From NCBI GenBank assembly GCA_963070105.1, contig OY718807.1, positions 6,118,983 through 6,182,982 of the forward strand: DNA of 64,000 nucleotides, given 5' to 3'. Each line of letters starts with the position of its first letter. The stretch's first letter is position 1. A program made the translations under genes and the position numbers. This document shows positions 1-19,736 of this stretch, piece after piece. Below the pieces are notes generated by a model. The model did no database searches, was not told the origin of the DNA, and saw only the letters and a program-made list of their open reading frames with translations. The stretch comes from Litomosoides sigmodontis (taxonomy: Eukaryota; Nematoda; Chromadorea; Rhabditida; Onchocercidae).

Positions 1-401
1 CATGCATTGGTTAATTAATTTTTTTTGTCCATTTTTGTATTTTGGTAGTGTAATGTGTGAACTAATGATGCATTATTATAACACTAACTTTATTGTGGGA
101 AAAATTGGAATATTTAAAATAACAAAGAAATGATAACGCAACTGCATAATGATAATCACAATTATCATTTCCATTATCATTGTTATCACTGGTAGTGGGA
201 AAGAAAGTTTGTTAAGATATTTCAAATTTTCTGTGCAACAAATGATGCATTTAACATCACTAAAGACATATCTTTTAGCCCACGGCAAAATCCACCACTT
301 TCTTTCTCATTAGTGCCGCCTGCAAATTACTGCATCACTGTATAAATCACCATTAACACCATTATCATTATAATTATTACTGTTAATTATAATTGTGTAT
401 C
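1..401. other. AT-rich non-coding left edge
   Basis: No convincing coding exon or RNA gene is visible. The stretch is AT-rich, contains a cluster of GATA-type sites listed separately, and runs into a long ATT array. Confidence 0.6.
127..190. promoter_or_regulatory. Cluster of GATA-factor core sites with an inverted pair
   Basis: Five GATA/TATC cores lie within about 60 bases. Two of them form a 9-bp inverted repeat (AATGATAAT, 4-base spacer CACA, ATTATCATT) at 148-169. GATA factors of the END/ELT type bind such cores in nematodes. Function here is inferred only; the stretch also looks like degenerate ATTATC simple sequence. Confidence 0.3.
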
Positions 402-920
<519 letters not shown>

Positions 921-932
921 CGTCTGATCACA

Positions 933-960
933 ATTACTAATTGCTATAGCAATTAGTAAT
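933..960. repeat. Perfect 28-bp palindrome with two TAATTG homeodomain cores
   Basis: The left half ATTACTAATTGCTA is followed directly by its exact reverse complement TAGCAATTAGTAAT, with no spacer. Each half has a CTAATTGC core of the kind bound by homeodomain proteins. It sits 12 bases past the end of the ATT array. It may be a dimeric protein site, a cruciform-prone sequence or chance in AT-rich DNA. Confidence 0.85.
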
Positions 961-3900
961 CCACTCTCACATCTTGTCACATTCAAGTTTTTCCCCTTCT
1001 CAGCAGCGAGTTAGTAAATGGCGTGATTTGAAAACAAAAGCTAGTTCACATGCAGTCAAACGATATACGTTCAGACATCTTTTTATCCTGATAATAATCA
1101 AGTTTAAATTCGTTATCAATCATCTTCACCTGTCATTTTACTATCATCACTGTCCCCTACCCTCTTACCCTTCCTTATCTCTAATCATTCAATTCGTTGG
1201 ATTTCCAAACTTTTCCTACTATTTTTTAAATGTTTTACTTGCCAATCCATCCATTCTATTTCTCGCATCTCGCACCAACTCTCCTGCCTTTTCCATTGTT
1301 TTGAATTTTTCAGCGACGAAAAGGGATTCTTATTTCCATAATGTGCAATAATGAAATTTCAATTTCTCAAAAAAAGGTAAAATGTGCAGATTGCAGACTG
1401 CTTTGATCAATAATTATTTGTTGAGATTTCCATGGCAACAGAATTTTCAAATTTTGAAAGTTAATGTTCCCGAAAATTGAAAAATTTTATTAGTAGAAGC
1501 GAACAAAACACAACTACATAACTGCTTGATTCAAACAATGAGGAAATGAAACAAAAATTATGTGAATTTGCAAAAGGATGATGATACTAATTGAAGTGAA
1601 AAGACGGTGCGTTTTTCATTCAGTTTATTGAATTGAAATAATTTTAATAATTTCAATTATCAACCAAAGGATATTTTCATTTTCATTTAGCATGAAAGTA
1701 TATAATAAATGAAATGTTCCCCATTTTCGACTTTCATCTTTTCGCCTCCATCTGCCTTATTCCCTCATTCTACCAAACAATTTCTCGTCGTAGAATTCAC
1801 TTGGTCATTTTTATCCTCTCCTTGCACTATGTGTCACTATGCATTGGTCAGTTGTTTACGGGTTCCTTCTTCCATCTACCGTCTGTTCTCTTCTGCAATT
1901 CAATTTACCTCTCGCTTTTCATCTGGCACAAATGCCCTTCACAATATCAGTGCCGTCTCTGTTGCACTTCTTTAGCATGCTAATCGTAGGAGAGAATTGG
2001 AATTCATCCTTGTCACTCTCATCACTTCTTCGTCGTTCTAACCTTCACAACCAGTAAAATACGAAACGAGAAGGCGGTGCCCACGATGTCTCCTGTTTTG
2101 ATGCCGTTATATATGGGTCATCGAGAAAAGTGGCCAACACGAGTAGCCACAGGGTGGCACCGACTGGAGCAGTCCCACATTTATGCTAAAACAGCATTTT
2201 GGCTTTTCATTTCTGATAATTCTCCCCTGCTATTGGCACTCCTTCTGCTCCTACACAAATTTAAGCCTAGCTGTGGCCCTCGTTGTAAGACTTCGACAAC
2301 AGCTTGGGTCACACCGGAAATATATTTCGTTCAGATAGCAACAATTTATGAACAACCATTAAAACCCTTTCCTCTTCACTGCTAGAAGAAGGACGGTATT
2401 TGTTTTGCCACCGCACTAATGTGCAATTTGCAACGACAAACGACCGCACCAAGTCACATCCTAGCGCAGCTTCCTCCTAAAACATCTTCAAAAACATAAC
2501 ACTTCCACTTCCCCTCACATGCCACGTGCAACTGAAATTTCATAACGTCAATTAAACGATATTACATCGATCGCACTGCTCTCAACTACCTCTACAGAAG
2601 GAAAGAACTCGTACCGTAACAGACTTAGTGATGAAAGAACCGGCGGGGTGTCAAAAGGGTACTTAACTCTGCAAGTGGAGTAAATCGGTCGCTGTGATGG
2701 TAGCCCACCCTTCTCCTTGACTTCATCGGTACACAGCAAGCTAATTTTTACTTTTTTTTAGTTCTTTTCAATTTCCACCACGCTTTTTACGTGTAAAAGT
2801 GACCAATGAAAGAGTTTTATTTCAAATTAAGAATTCGAATAAGTTTCTCGGTGTGTGTCACAGAAGTGCCGTAAAGGATTGCAGTAAAACATTGGCAGTG
2901 TTATTTCTCGCCGAACTGTTTTCCCATCCTAAATCCTCCTTCTACTCTTACCGTCTTCAATATCCCGTTTCCTTTCACATCCTCTCCTCAATCCCACACA
3001 CTATCTTGTTTCACCATGTTCATATAACAGGTCATTCGCAGCGCTCTCGGCGATAATCCAAACCAACGCTCTATGTACTATAATGTTATTCATTTGTCGT
3101 CCTGTTACGTGAACTTTTCACTTTCTCTTCTTGTCTTTCTCTCTTACCAAAAAGAGCTGACTGGCAGGGAAAAAAATTTCGCTCTCGTCGTTTCACTCCG
3201 CTGGAAAGTTCATAGAGGAAGAACTTCGCATTGATATCATGAAAATTCATACAACGAGAGATGATGAGAGGGTGAAAATACCAAGTTTTGAAATGGAAAC
3301 GCAGATTGTTAGCAATTGTTGATATAGTGCCGGACAACATTGGCGTCATCATAGGGAAGAATGGAAAAAGAAATGTAGCAAAATGTTACAACAAGAAATG
3401 TAGACAATTAGACAGTGATAACATGTAGTAGCACATAGTGCATGCGAAATATTGCGAATGAAAACATTTCATTGCCAAAGAAAAGAAAAAGATGCTATGG
3501 GCGCAGATGAGAAGGGCTAACGAAATATGATGGGTGGAGGAAGGAAAGAAGGACAGAGAGAAAGTGAGGGATAATGTAAAAAAGGAGAAGGGGTGCCGCT
3601 GCTGGCTGTGGTTGTCGTTGTTGTTGTTGATGCTGTGGGAATAGATGAGATGGGTGGCTTGGCGGAAAACACGCTGGCTAGTCATTCCTGACCACTCGGG
3701 CCTGGCACGTATAGGAACGATTTGGGATCGATTTTTCTGCAACTTAAAGTTGCTGCTAATGGCCAAGGAGCAGGAGGGATCGCGCTTCACTTCCCTTCGA
3801 AACGCACGTCATTGAATTTAACGAAATTCTCTCAAAAATTTGTATATTATCCCTTCCGGTGGTCTCTGTCGTCCTTTACGGTCACTCTTTCTGCCTCTCC

Positions 3901-4300
3901 CTCTCCCTCTTTCTTGCATTATTACCGAAAACACTCCCTGTGCTCTCTTTTTGCTTTCCACTTCATAATGAATTGATAATTTGTTTGTGGAATTGGAAAG
4001 GACGCGAGAGGGTGGTCGGTGGGCGCAAAAGCGAAGGTAGGCTCTCTGCACTTTTATATGATTCCCGAGGTAACAAGAAAACATTGCAACACCGAGGAGG
4101 AGGTGAAGGAGGAAAGGGAACGGGTGGGTGGAAGGGCGAGGTTTGAAATAAAAGGAAATGAGAGAAAACATCGCATTACGATTATTATAAAGTGGTCAGT
4201 TGCCCGAGGCAAACCAATGGTAGTAATGGTAGATAGCAAGCTGTACCAGAGGTGCCAGGCGGTACCTTCCTATTTTCCACAACGTATATTACATATATAT
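961..4300. other. Non-coding region, no supported gene
   Basis: Only short low-complexity reading frames are present, with no recognisable domain and no consistent exon/intron pattern. A locally GC-richer patch at about 2050-2520 and purine-rich patches at about 3480-3600 and 4080-4140 are visible. Nothing here resembles a tRNA, rRNA or spliced-leader gene. It may be distal regulatory DNA for hbl-1, but this is inference. Confidence 0.55.
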
Positions 4301-4371
4301 ACACTCACGCACACACACGCACACACACACACACACACACAAGAAGAAGAAGAAGAACAACAACAACAACA
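4301..4371. repeat. Compound microsatellite (CA)n-(AAG)n-(AAC)n
   Basis: CA dinucleotides at 4301-4340 are followed by AAG and then AAC triplets up to about 4371. Confidence 0.9.
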
Positions 4372-4518
4372 CAATTACCACAACGTCTATCTGATCGAAG
4401 GAAAACCCTTCTGTCTCGAACCAAATTCAAACCTCCTCCCCCTCCTCTCTCGTCCCCCGTTCTTCTCCCTGCTCCTCCTTCTCCTCTACCCCCGCCTTTC
4501 TCCTGATGATGTTTTACC

Positions 4519-4540
4519 CACACACACACGCACACACACA

Positions 4541-4583
<43 letters not shown>

Positions 4584-4613
4584 ACACACACACACACACA
4601 CATACACACACAC
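4519..4613. repeat. (CA)n microsatellite, about 95 bp
   Basis: Long CA dinucleotide array with three TA interruptions and one CG step. The Thr-His frame over it is an artefact of the repeat. Confidence 0.93.
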
Positions 4614-4616
4614 GAC

Positions 4617-7140
4617 CATTACATTACGTGCACACACCGACGAACATAGTTCGCAAAATCAACGTGCTAGCGTGTGGTGCTGTTGCGGGTGCTGCATATT
4701 AGGCGTACGGTGTGTGTGCACTGCTAGAATTCCGCCATCTTCCGTGAGTGTGAAAGCAATTCTATCCAATAAAAATTCGCAGAAACTGATATAAAAACAA
4801 ACGGGTAAGCTTCTACCTTTTTCTCACTCTCTCTCTCTCTCTCTCTGTCTCCGCCAGTGCATATTGAGAACAAACAATTCAATTTTCCCTCATTAATTTT
4901 AAACACAAGGTTGAACTTGGAGTGTTTTATACAACTTCAGGTCAGGTCAGTATCGTGCAGTGCGCTTATGTCAGATGCATTCGCTTAAAATACAAATTTC
5001 AATTTTGACTCTCAAAACATGCCGGGAACTTAAATTCTGACATAAAAAACAGCAACCTTTGGCAGTTATTCCGATCTTATGAATGAAATTTTCACGAAAA
5101 TGTGAAATGGAATGCCGTGAAGGAGGTAGATAGATATTCAGCTCACGTCCAACGGCAGCTCCACCTCCAATTCTTGAGATTTTTTTATAACCATTCATTC
5201 AATCGTATATTTTCAATATGTAAATTGTTTTATTCCTATACAGCCAGAAAGAGGACGAATGCTAAATCAAAAGAAAAAAAGGGCGCAAATTTAAAAGGAA
5301 AAAATTCAAAAGAAAATGGCATATTCTTTGCAGATCATTGTTTCTGTTCCCTTTTTTTTAAAGTAGAACATTATAAACAAATTTCAGACAACAATGTTTT
5401 CTCGAAAAAAAAATGTACGTAAAGTGTTCTTTCGTGACTTAAGCGTCACGTCGTTTGAAGCAGTTTACGGAAGTCAATATGCTTGCACTTAATCCAATAA
5501 ACTTCCCTTGCTGGGAGCATAATGACTATAACTTTCATAGTACGACAATAAATTGTAAATAAATGGTTGAGAAGTGTCAATATTCATTTGCATCCATCTC
5601 AATCGAAAAGTCGAAAGCTTTTAATAAATTTAGATCATAAAATTTGAATTTTCAGAATGAAAAACTAAGTGTGGGAAATAGTCTGCATTCTGCAATTTAT
5701 GCGAAATGAAATAACAGCAGCAGCAGATGTTTCACATTTTGCTAATATAAAAATTATTGCAAAAAAAGGGGAATAAAATTAAAAATTGAAACAGCTTGCA
5801 TTCATTTTAATGCGTCCTATTTCAAATCAAATTTCAATTCTTTTCTTCTTTCTTTTCATTCCCATATTTTTATGAATTCATTCGATCTACTCCACTTAAT
5901 ATCATCGTGCGTTAGTTAATTAATTATCCATCAAATTAAATGAGAGTCAAATGATCTTTCGTTTCGTCCGATTTTTCTTTCTTTTTTCTTTTTTTTATTT
6001 GACAAATGTGATATGCGACATTCTGTCGTTTTATTTGTACAGAAAGCTACTTTAAATAGGCAAAATCGATGAACTAACCAATGAACAGTTTCATTCATTG
6101 ATTTACTAATTAGAATTGTGTGAATGGGTGAAATGAATTTGCACATTTCGTTTTCATCACTCAAATTTTTGTTCCAAGTTCATTGTCTTCTCCGAAAAAT
6201 ACTTTATAACAAATGTTCAAATTGTAATTTCGTTACAATACTCTTATACTCAATTTTTGAGGAATGAATATGAAATTAGCATATTGGACAATGAAACGAA
6301 ATTAAATAAATACAACGTCCTATTCCAAACTTTCAAATAATGCCAAAGAATGAGGCGAGAATGTTTCATCAAACTTTATACTGAACTATTCTCGAAGAGC
6401 TCATCAGACTAATAATTCTCATCATTCAGGTTATCCGAATTAGTTCTTTCTGGCCAGAGTATGGGAGATTCTTCATTTAACTCTGATAATATTGGTGTTC
6501 GGAAACGATATTAAAAGAAGAATTTTCCTAGTTCATTTAAAAAACAAAAAATCACTGCTTGAAACAAATCAAGGACTTACGTCACTTATTCACGTATCAC
6601 TTCACTTATCACTTACCAGTTGTTGCTCCATTTATGCCACTTCTTGTGCTACTTAATTTTTATAAATGTCCAAAATGACATCACCGTGATCTTACTCTTA
6701 CTGGAAAGAGAATAGCAGTTATAAGACAAACCATTTCGCTAGCTTTAATACCTTCAAATTTCAAATCAGTCTAATGAAGCATAATCAGATTAAACATTTA
6801 AAAAACTTTTGATAGGAATATTCCATTGATTTCACACCTTTCAATTTTCCTCAATTTCAAACACTGAATAGAATAACACAATTTTTAGAATGTCAAAACA
6901 ACAATTGAAACAACGCTTTCTTCTCATTATCATTTTTCGAAATTACTTATAAGCAAAGAACTACCATTCACATTTCCAAGATGTCTACCTTAGTAAAGAA
7001 TGGAAAAATTATTACTGCCACTTTTGTTCATCGACTTCATTTTTAAATTTAATTTAGCGTTGTTTTTCCGATACGTATGTGTTGAGTAGGACAGTTCATT
7101 ATTAACAGCTGAAACGATCCATTGAAACGAATATGATATT
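4617..7140. other. Non-coding AT-rich region, no supported gene
   Basis: A short CT tract (about 4825-4848) and many A/T runs are present. I see no exon-like frame longer than about 100 codons, no domain and no RNA gene. Confidence 0.55.
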
Positions 7141-7153
7141 TAATAGCACTCAC

Positions 7154-7199
7154 ATTATCACTATCATTATCGTTCTCGTTATCATTATCATTATCATAT
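7154..7199. promoter_or_regulatory. Six tandem TATC (GATA) cores in about 40 bp
   Basis: TATC cores occur at 7156, 7162, 7168, 7180, 7186 and 7192, mostly spaced 6 bp apart by an ATTATC hexamer. Homotypic GATA clusters of this density occur in gut and epidermal enhancers of nematodes, but a simple hexamer repeat would look the same. Confidence 0.3.
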
Positions 7200-7267
7200 G
7201 GTAATTAATATATGCTACCAACGATAATTAATTTATCACTTCATTATTTTCGTATTCATGCAATACG

Positions 7268-7270
<3 letters not shown>

Positions 7271-7317
<47 letters not shown>
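7271..7317. repeat. (CA)n microsatellite
   Basis: Pure CA dinucleotide run of about 47 bases. Confidence 0.93.
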
Positions 7318-7318
<1 letters not shown>

Positions 7319-8239
7319 CTTAGCCTCCAACAACTTCAACAATGTAAAAAAAATTTTTCGAGGCGCCGCCGCTCATTTCTACAAAATTTATCACTTTTTT
7401 TTCAACATCATTTGCATTTCAACTCTCTTTTTTCCATTCCCTTTTCCTTTTTGTAATTTACAAATCCATCTGGTCATTTATTCACCTACCGCTTGGCCAT
7501 CCATCTTTCCGCTCACGCAATAGTCGGTGATAGTTCATGAAATTTACGAAGACATAAGATATTTAGATATGTATGTGTTTATACGGCGGTCTCAATAAGT
7601 TATTATTATTGCTAATAATTTTACTCAAAAAGAAAGTTATTATTTTTCATCATTTTTCGTTTCGCTTTCTTTTCTAATTTTTAGCACTAAAATTTGCTAT
7701 TATTTCTACTCTCTTATAATTGATAATTATTTTTGTTATGAAATACCCTTTTATCTTCCGAAATTTACATAATTTCAATCCTAAAATAAACCATTTTTAC
7801 AAGATTTAACCAAATACACTAACCGGTCATTTTTTCAAAAAAAAAAGAAAGGAAAGAGCTATTTTTTCACTTTCTAATTCTAGGAAAATTTTTGAGAATG
7901 AAAATTTGGTATTTTAATAATTGTTTATGCAAAGAACTAATTCTCTTAATTCTTTACAAGGTATGATGCCTCTTTATCATTAGAGAATTCACGTACATAT
8001 TATTTCATCTTGTATTTTTCTCTTTCTCATCCTGTACCCGTTTCTCCTTCTCTTTCTCTCTCTCTCTCCTTTCCCTTCTATTCGTGGTATTTGCTAATTC
8101 TATTCCAGTCAGTTAGTTGTATTCTAGCTCAAACAATTTTTTTATAACAACTATTAAGAGAAGCGACTTGAAATGTTTTCAAAATTTAATTCGCTATTTA
8201 GCAGATAATTAATTACTTGTATTCTAATTACTCCTAGCT

Positions 8240-8337
8240 TTCTTTCTTCCTCCCCTCCTTTCCCTCACTCTCCCCTCCTCTTTCTCTCTCTCTCCCACTC
8301 TCTCTCTCTCTCTTTATTCCTCCTTTCTCTTTCGATT
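8240..8337 (+). repeat. Polypyrimidine (CT-rich) tract
   Basis: Almost uninterrupted C/T sequence with two CTCTCT blocks. The complementary strand is a GAGA-rich purine tract. Confidence 0.8.
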
Positions 8338-8877
8338 GCAGCAGTAATAAGCATTTGACAACGTCATTTTTGTTTGTTTTTGCGAGAGAAAGAAGAGAGG
8401 AAAAAGGAAGCGGAGAAGTGAAATTAAATTAGCGGAGGAAAATTGGAAGATACGAAAAGCCGAAAACCTGTAACCGATTGGATATAACTAACCTTCTTGC
8501 CTTTTTCCAGCATGCTATGCTGCATGTCTCAAATAGCCGCCTATTTGATAAACAAAATGTCCTGTTTGTTTCATTTTAGCTTGGGTTGCCACACTAGCAG
8601 CATTTCCCACTCGACTCTTTTGTGGATAGTTTCAATTCGAAATTTCTGGCAAATTTTCAAGTAAAAATTTAAAAACCTTTCTTCTAGAAGAAAAAAACGG
8701 AAAAGCGAGGAAAACCATTGGAAAAGACAAATTTTTATAGCTTTTTTTCCAGGCAATGATGCATCGTTCTGTATATTAGAAGCCGTTGTCGTCGGTTCCT
8801 TCTTTTTTTCTCTTTGGGTTGTCGAGCTTTGGTGGTGGAACCTTCGTCCTTGAAGTCAATTTTCGTTTTCTTTCATT

Positions 8878-9009
8878 ATCACTTCCTTTTTTTCATCCCT
8901 CTCCCTCTCCATCCATCTCTCTCTCTCTCTCTCTCTCTTTCCCTCCTTTCCCCTCCTTCCCCTCATTTTTTCCCTTCCCATTTCTTTTTTCTTCCTTTTT
9001 TTTCCTTCA
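8878..9009 (+). repeat. Long polypyrimidine tract with (CT)n core
   Basis: About 130 bases of nearly pure C/T, centred on a CT dinucleotide run at about 8914-8938 and followed by T-rich pyrimidine blocks. Confidence 0.85.
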
Positions 9010-10585
9010 CCATTTTGTTGTAAATGATTATACGACGTGAAAAAGAAATGAAAAAACCAAGCAAACCGTTTGGTGTAATACTTTTATTTCATTTTCATTT
9101 TGAATTTAAAATTATAAAATATTTTTTTTCTTTTTCATTCCCGCCTATTTCGCATAAATTTCCATTTTTATTTAAAGTGAGCACTTCAAATGACCAATAG
9201 CAATCCTGGAATGTTGTGTTTTCCGAACTTCCTGCCCGTATTTTTTGCTTGAAAATAAACTTAAATTTGGTTAGCTTAAATGAATGGAGTGAGGAAGACA
9301 TCAAAAATCTCCACCAAACGCTATAATCGGATCAATTTTTGCGCTTTCTTCACCCATCATATCTATATGTGTCCTTTCTTTTTCCTTCCACTTCCGCAAT
9401 TGCTAAATTTTCCATAACAAAACAACTGCCGTCAATTTCATCTTAATTCCGTCTTTTTTCCTCAAACTTTTTCCTCCCTAAGATTATCTTTTAGCTATTT
9501 CATCTTTTTCTTTTTTTCTTTTTAAACGTTTTATCAATAGTAAATTTGGCCTTTTCTCTTCTCTCATCTGTTTCCCTTTCCTCTCTCCTATTAATATTCA
9601 CTCTTCATAAACACTGATAAATTCTTTGCTTTCTTTCTTTTTTTTTCATTTAACAGCGAATTGAAAAATTGGATTAGTTTGCTTGTTTCTTTCTTTTTTA
9701 TCATCTAATTTATAGGCGTAATAAACGGGAATTAGCGTCACATTGAAAATTGTCGCGGAAAATTAATTCGTTGGAATTTGATTGCAACAAAACAAGGAAG
9801 GAAGTAGAAAAAGTATTGAGGTTTGCTTTACACTTTTCACATTTTTTCACTTACACTCTTTTCTTTTATTACTACTAATATTGCTATTATTAATCATTAT
9901 TATTGCCATCATTATCAATTACCATTTGCTAATTATCATTATTATTATTATTGTCCACTAATAAATCGATTTGAATTGTTATTGTTTTAGATTAAAATGG
10001 AAGTGTTTCAGAGATTGTCATTTATCACTGAGGAAGAGTTACTATGATTAGGAGAAAATAAATGAATGACTGCCAGAACTACTGCTAATCTTTTATATCG
10101 CCAAATGCTCAAGCACTGCCGATCGCTTCAATTCCCCACATTTCCAAACATGAAAAGTGTTGGGAGAATTTTTTAAATGTAACAGAAAAAATCCTGTCTG
10201 CCTGTTCTGCCTCACTTTCAGTATGGTACTTTCCATGCACACTACGAACTAACTGAAGCGCTTAGCCCACCAACCTTAATGAATTACGTGTAATCTGTGT
10301 ACGACACGCATAATTTAGAAAATAAAAAGGAAAAGTAATTGGTGGAGGAAATCATGATTTTACGTCTTCAAAGGAATGAATTATTGCTGCAGCTGCTTGC
10401 CTCTCTTCCTCTCTCTCGTTGCCTTTCTCTTTCACAGTGAAATATTATCAATATTTCTTCCATCGTAATCACCAAAACAAAATAATGGTCAGATAGGGGG
10501 AAAAAAACCGCGTGATAATTTGATATCGGTAAGGTCCATGCATACTTTCTAGGAAAAAACAAACCGCAATAATTTTTTTCTTTCG

Positions 10586-10586
<1 letters not shown>

Positions 10587-10665
<79 letters not shown>

Positions 10666-10680
10666 TGTGTGTTTGTGTGT
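10587..10680. repeat. Compound (TA)n-(TG)n microsatellite
   Basis: A TA dinucleotide run (about 10587-10606) passes directly into a TG run of about 70 bases with a few TA and TT interruptions. Confidence 0.93.
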
Positions 10681-10920
10681 ATGCCTGTTTCTTATACACT
10701 TTTATAAGTCAGAAGAAAAAAAATTTTACATATTGCGAAATTTAATTCTAAATTTGAAACAAATATCGTCGATTGCTTATTACATATCAGTTGATCGATG
10801 AGTGATATGAATAGCGTGAGAATGAATGATGAATAAACAAAACAAAATCAATCCGCCCTTTTCAGCTTATTTTGCTCCAAACTTAGTGCTTCAAAAATTA
10901 TTTTTCCTTCTAACACAGCG

Positions 10921-11008
10921 AGGAAAGCGAGCAGGAGAGGTGAGAAAAGAAGGGAGAGGGAGAGAGAGAGGGAGATAGGGAGGGAGAGAGAGAAAGAGAG
11001 GCGAGAAA
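10921..11008 (+). repeat. Polypurine (GA-rich) tract
   Basis: About 85 bases dominated by GAGAGG and GGGAGA blocks on the + strand. With the tract at 11320-11400 it marks a purine-rich zone with strand asymmetry opposite to that at 8.2-9.0 kb. Confidence 0.8.
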
Positions 11009-11319
11009 CAAGTCCGGAAAGTTGTGAATTTCCTTTGGGAGAAAAAAACGAAAATTGGAAGGAGTGAGAGAGAGCTTTTCCTTTTTTTTCCTCTAACAAG
11101 TTCATTGAGTAATGAAATTTTGATTTGAATAAAATTTGGATGAATGAATGAGAGAGATTGGACGGAATAAATTGCCGTTGGACTTCTTTCGTCTTTCTTA
11201 TCCAAAGATCAACGACCAGTGAGAAAAAAAGGCGAAAAAAATGACAAAAACGAGAAGTTTTAAGAGACGTTTGAATTGAAATGGTTCATCACCTCGCCAA
11301 AGATCATTTTTAAATGAAA

Positions 11320-11403
11320 AAGATGAGGAAGAGAGAGAGGGAGAGAGAGAGAGAGGGAAAAGAGAAGGAGGAGAGTGGAAAAAAAATGAGAAAAAAAATG
11401 AGT
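11320..11403 (+). repeat. Second polypurine (GA-rich) tract
   Basis: GA-rich sequence with a GAGAGA core at about 11331-11360 and two AAAAAAAATGAG units at its right end. Confidence 0.8.

Positions 11404-19736
<8,333 letters not shown>

Larger units (their letters stand above)
7321..10585. other. Non-coding region rich in pyrimidine tracts
   Basis: No supported gene. Long C/T-only tracts on the + strand lie at about 8041-8077, 8240-8337 and 8878-9009 (listed separately). Several ATT/ATC short repeats occur at about 9870-9955. Confidence 0.55.

Noticed and set aside
4019..4702. 227-codon + frame across the CA repeats
   Set aside because: Over a third is CA/AAG/AAC simple sequence and the flanks are low complexity; no exon signals.
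10469..10699. Tyr-Ile / Thr-His and Cys-Val repeat frames
   Set aside because: They come from the TA/TG microsatellite.
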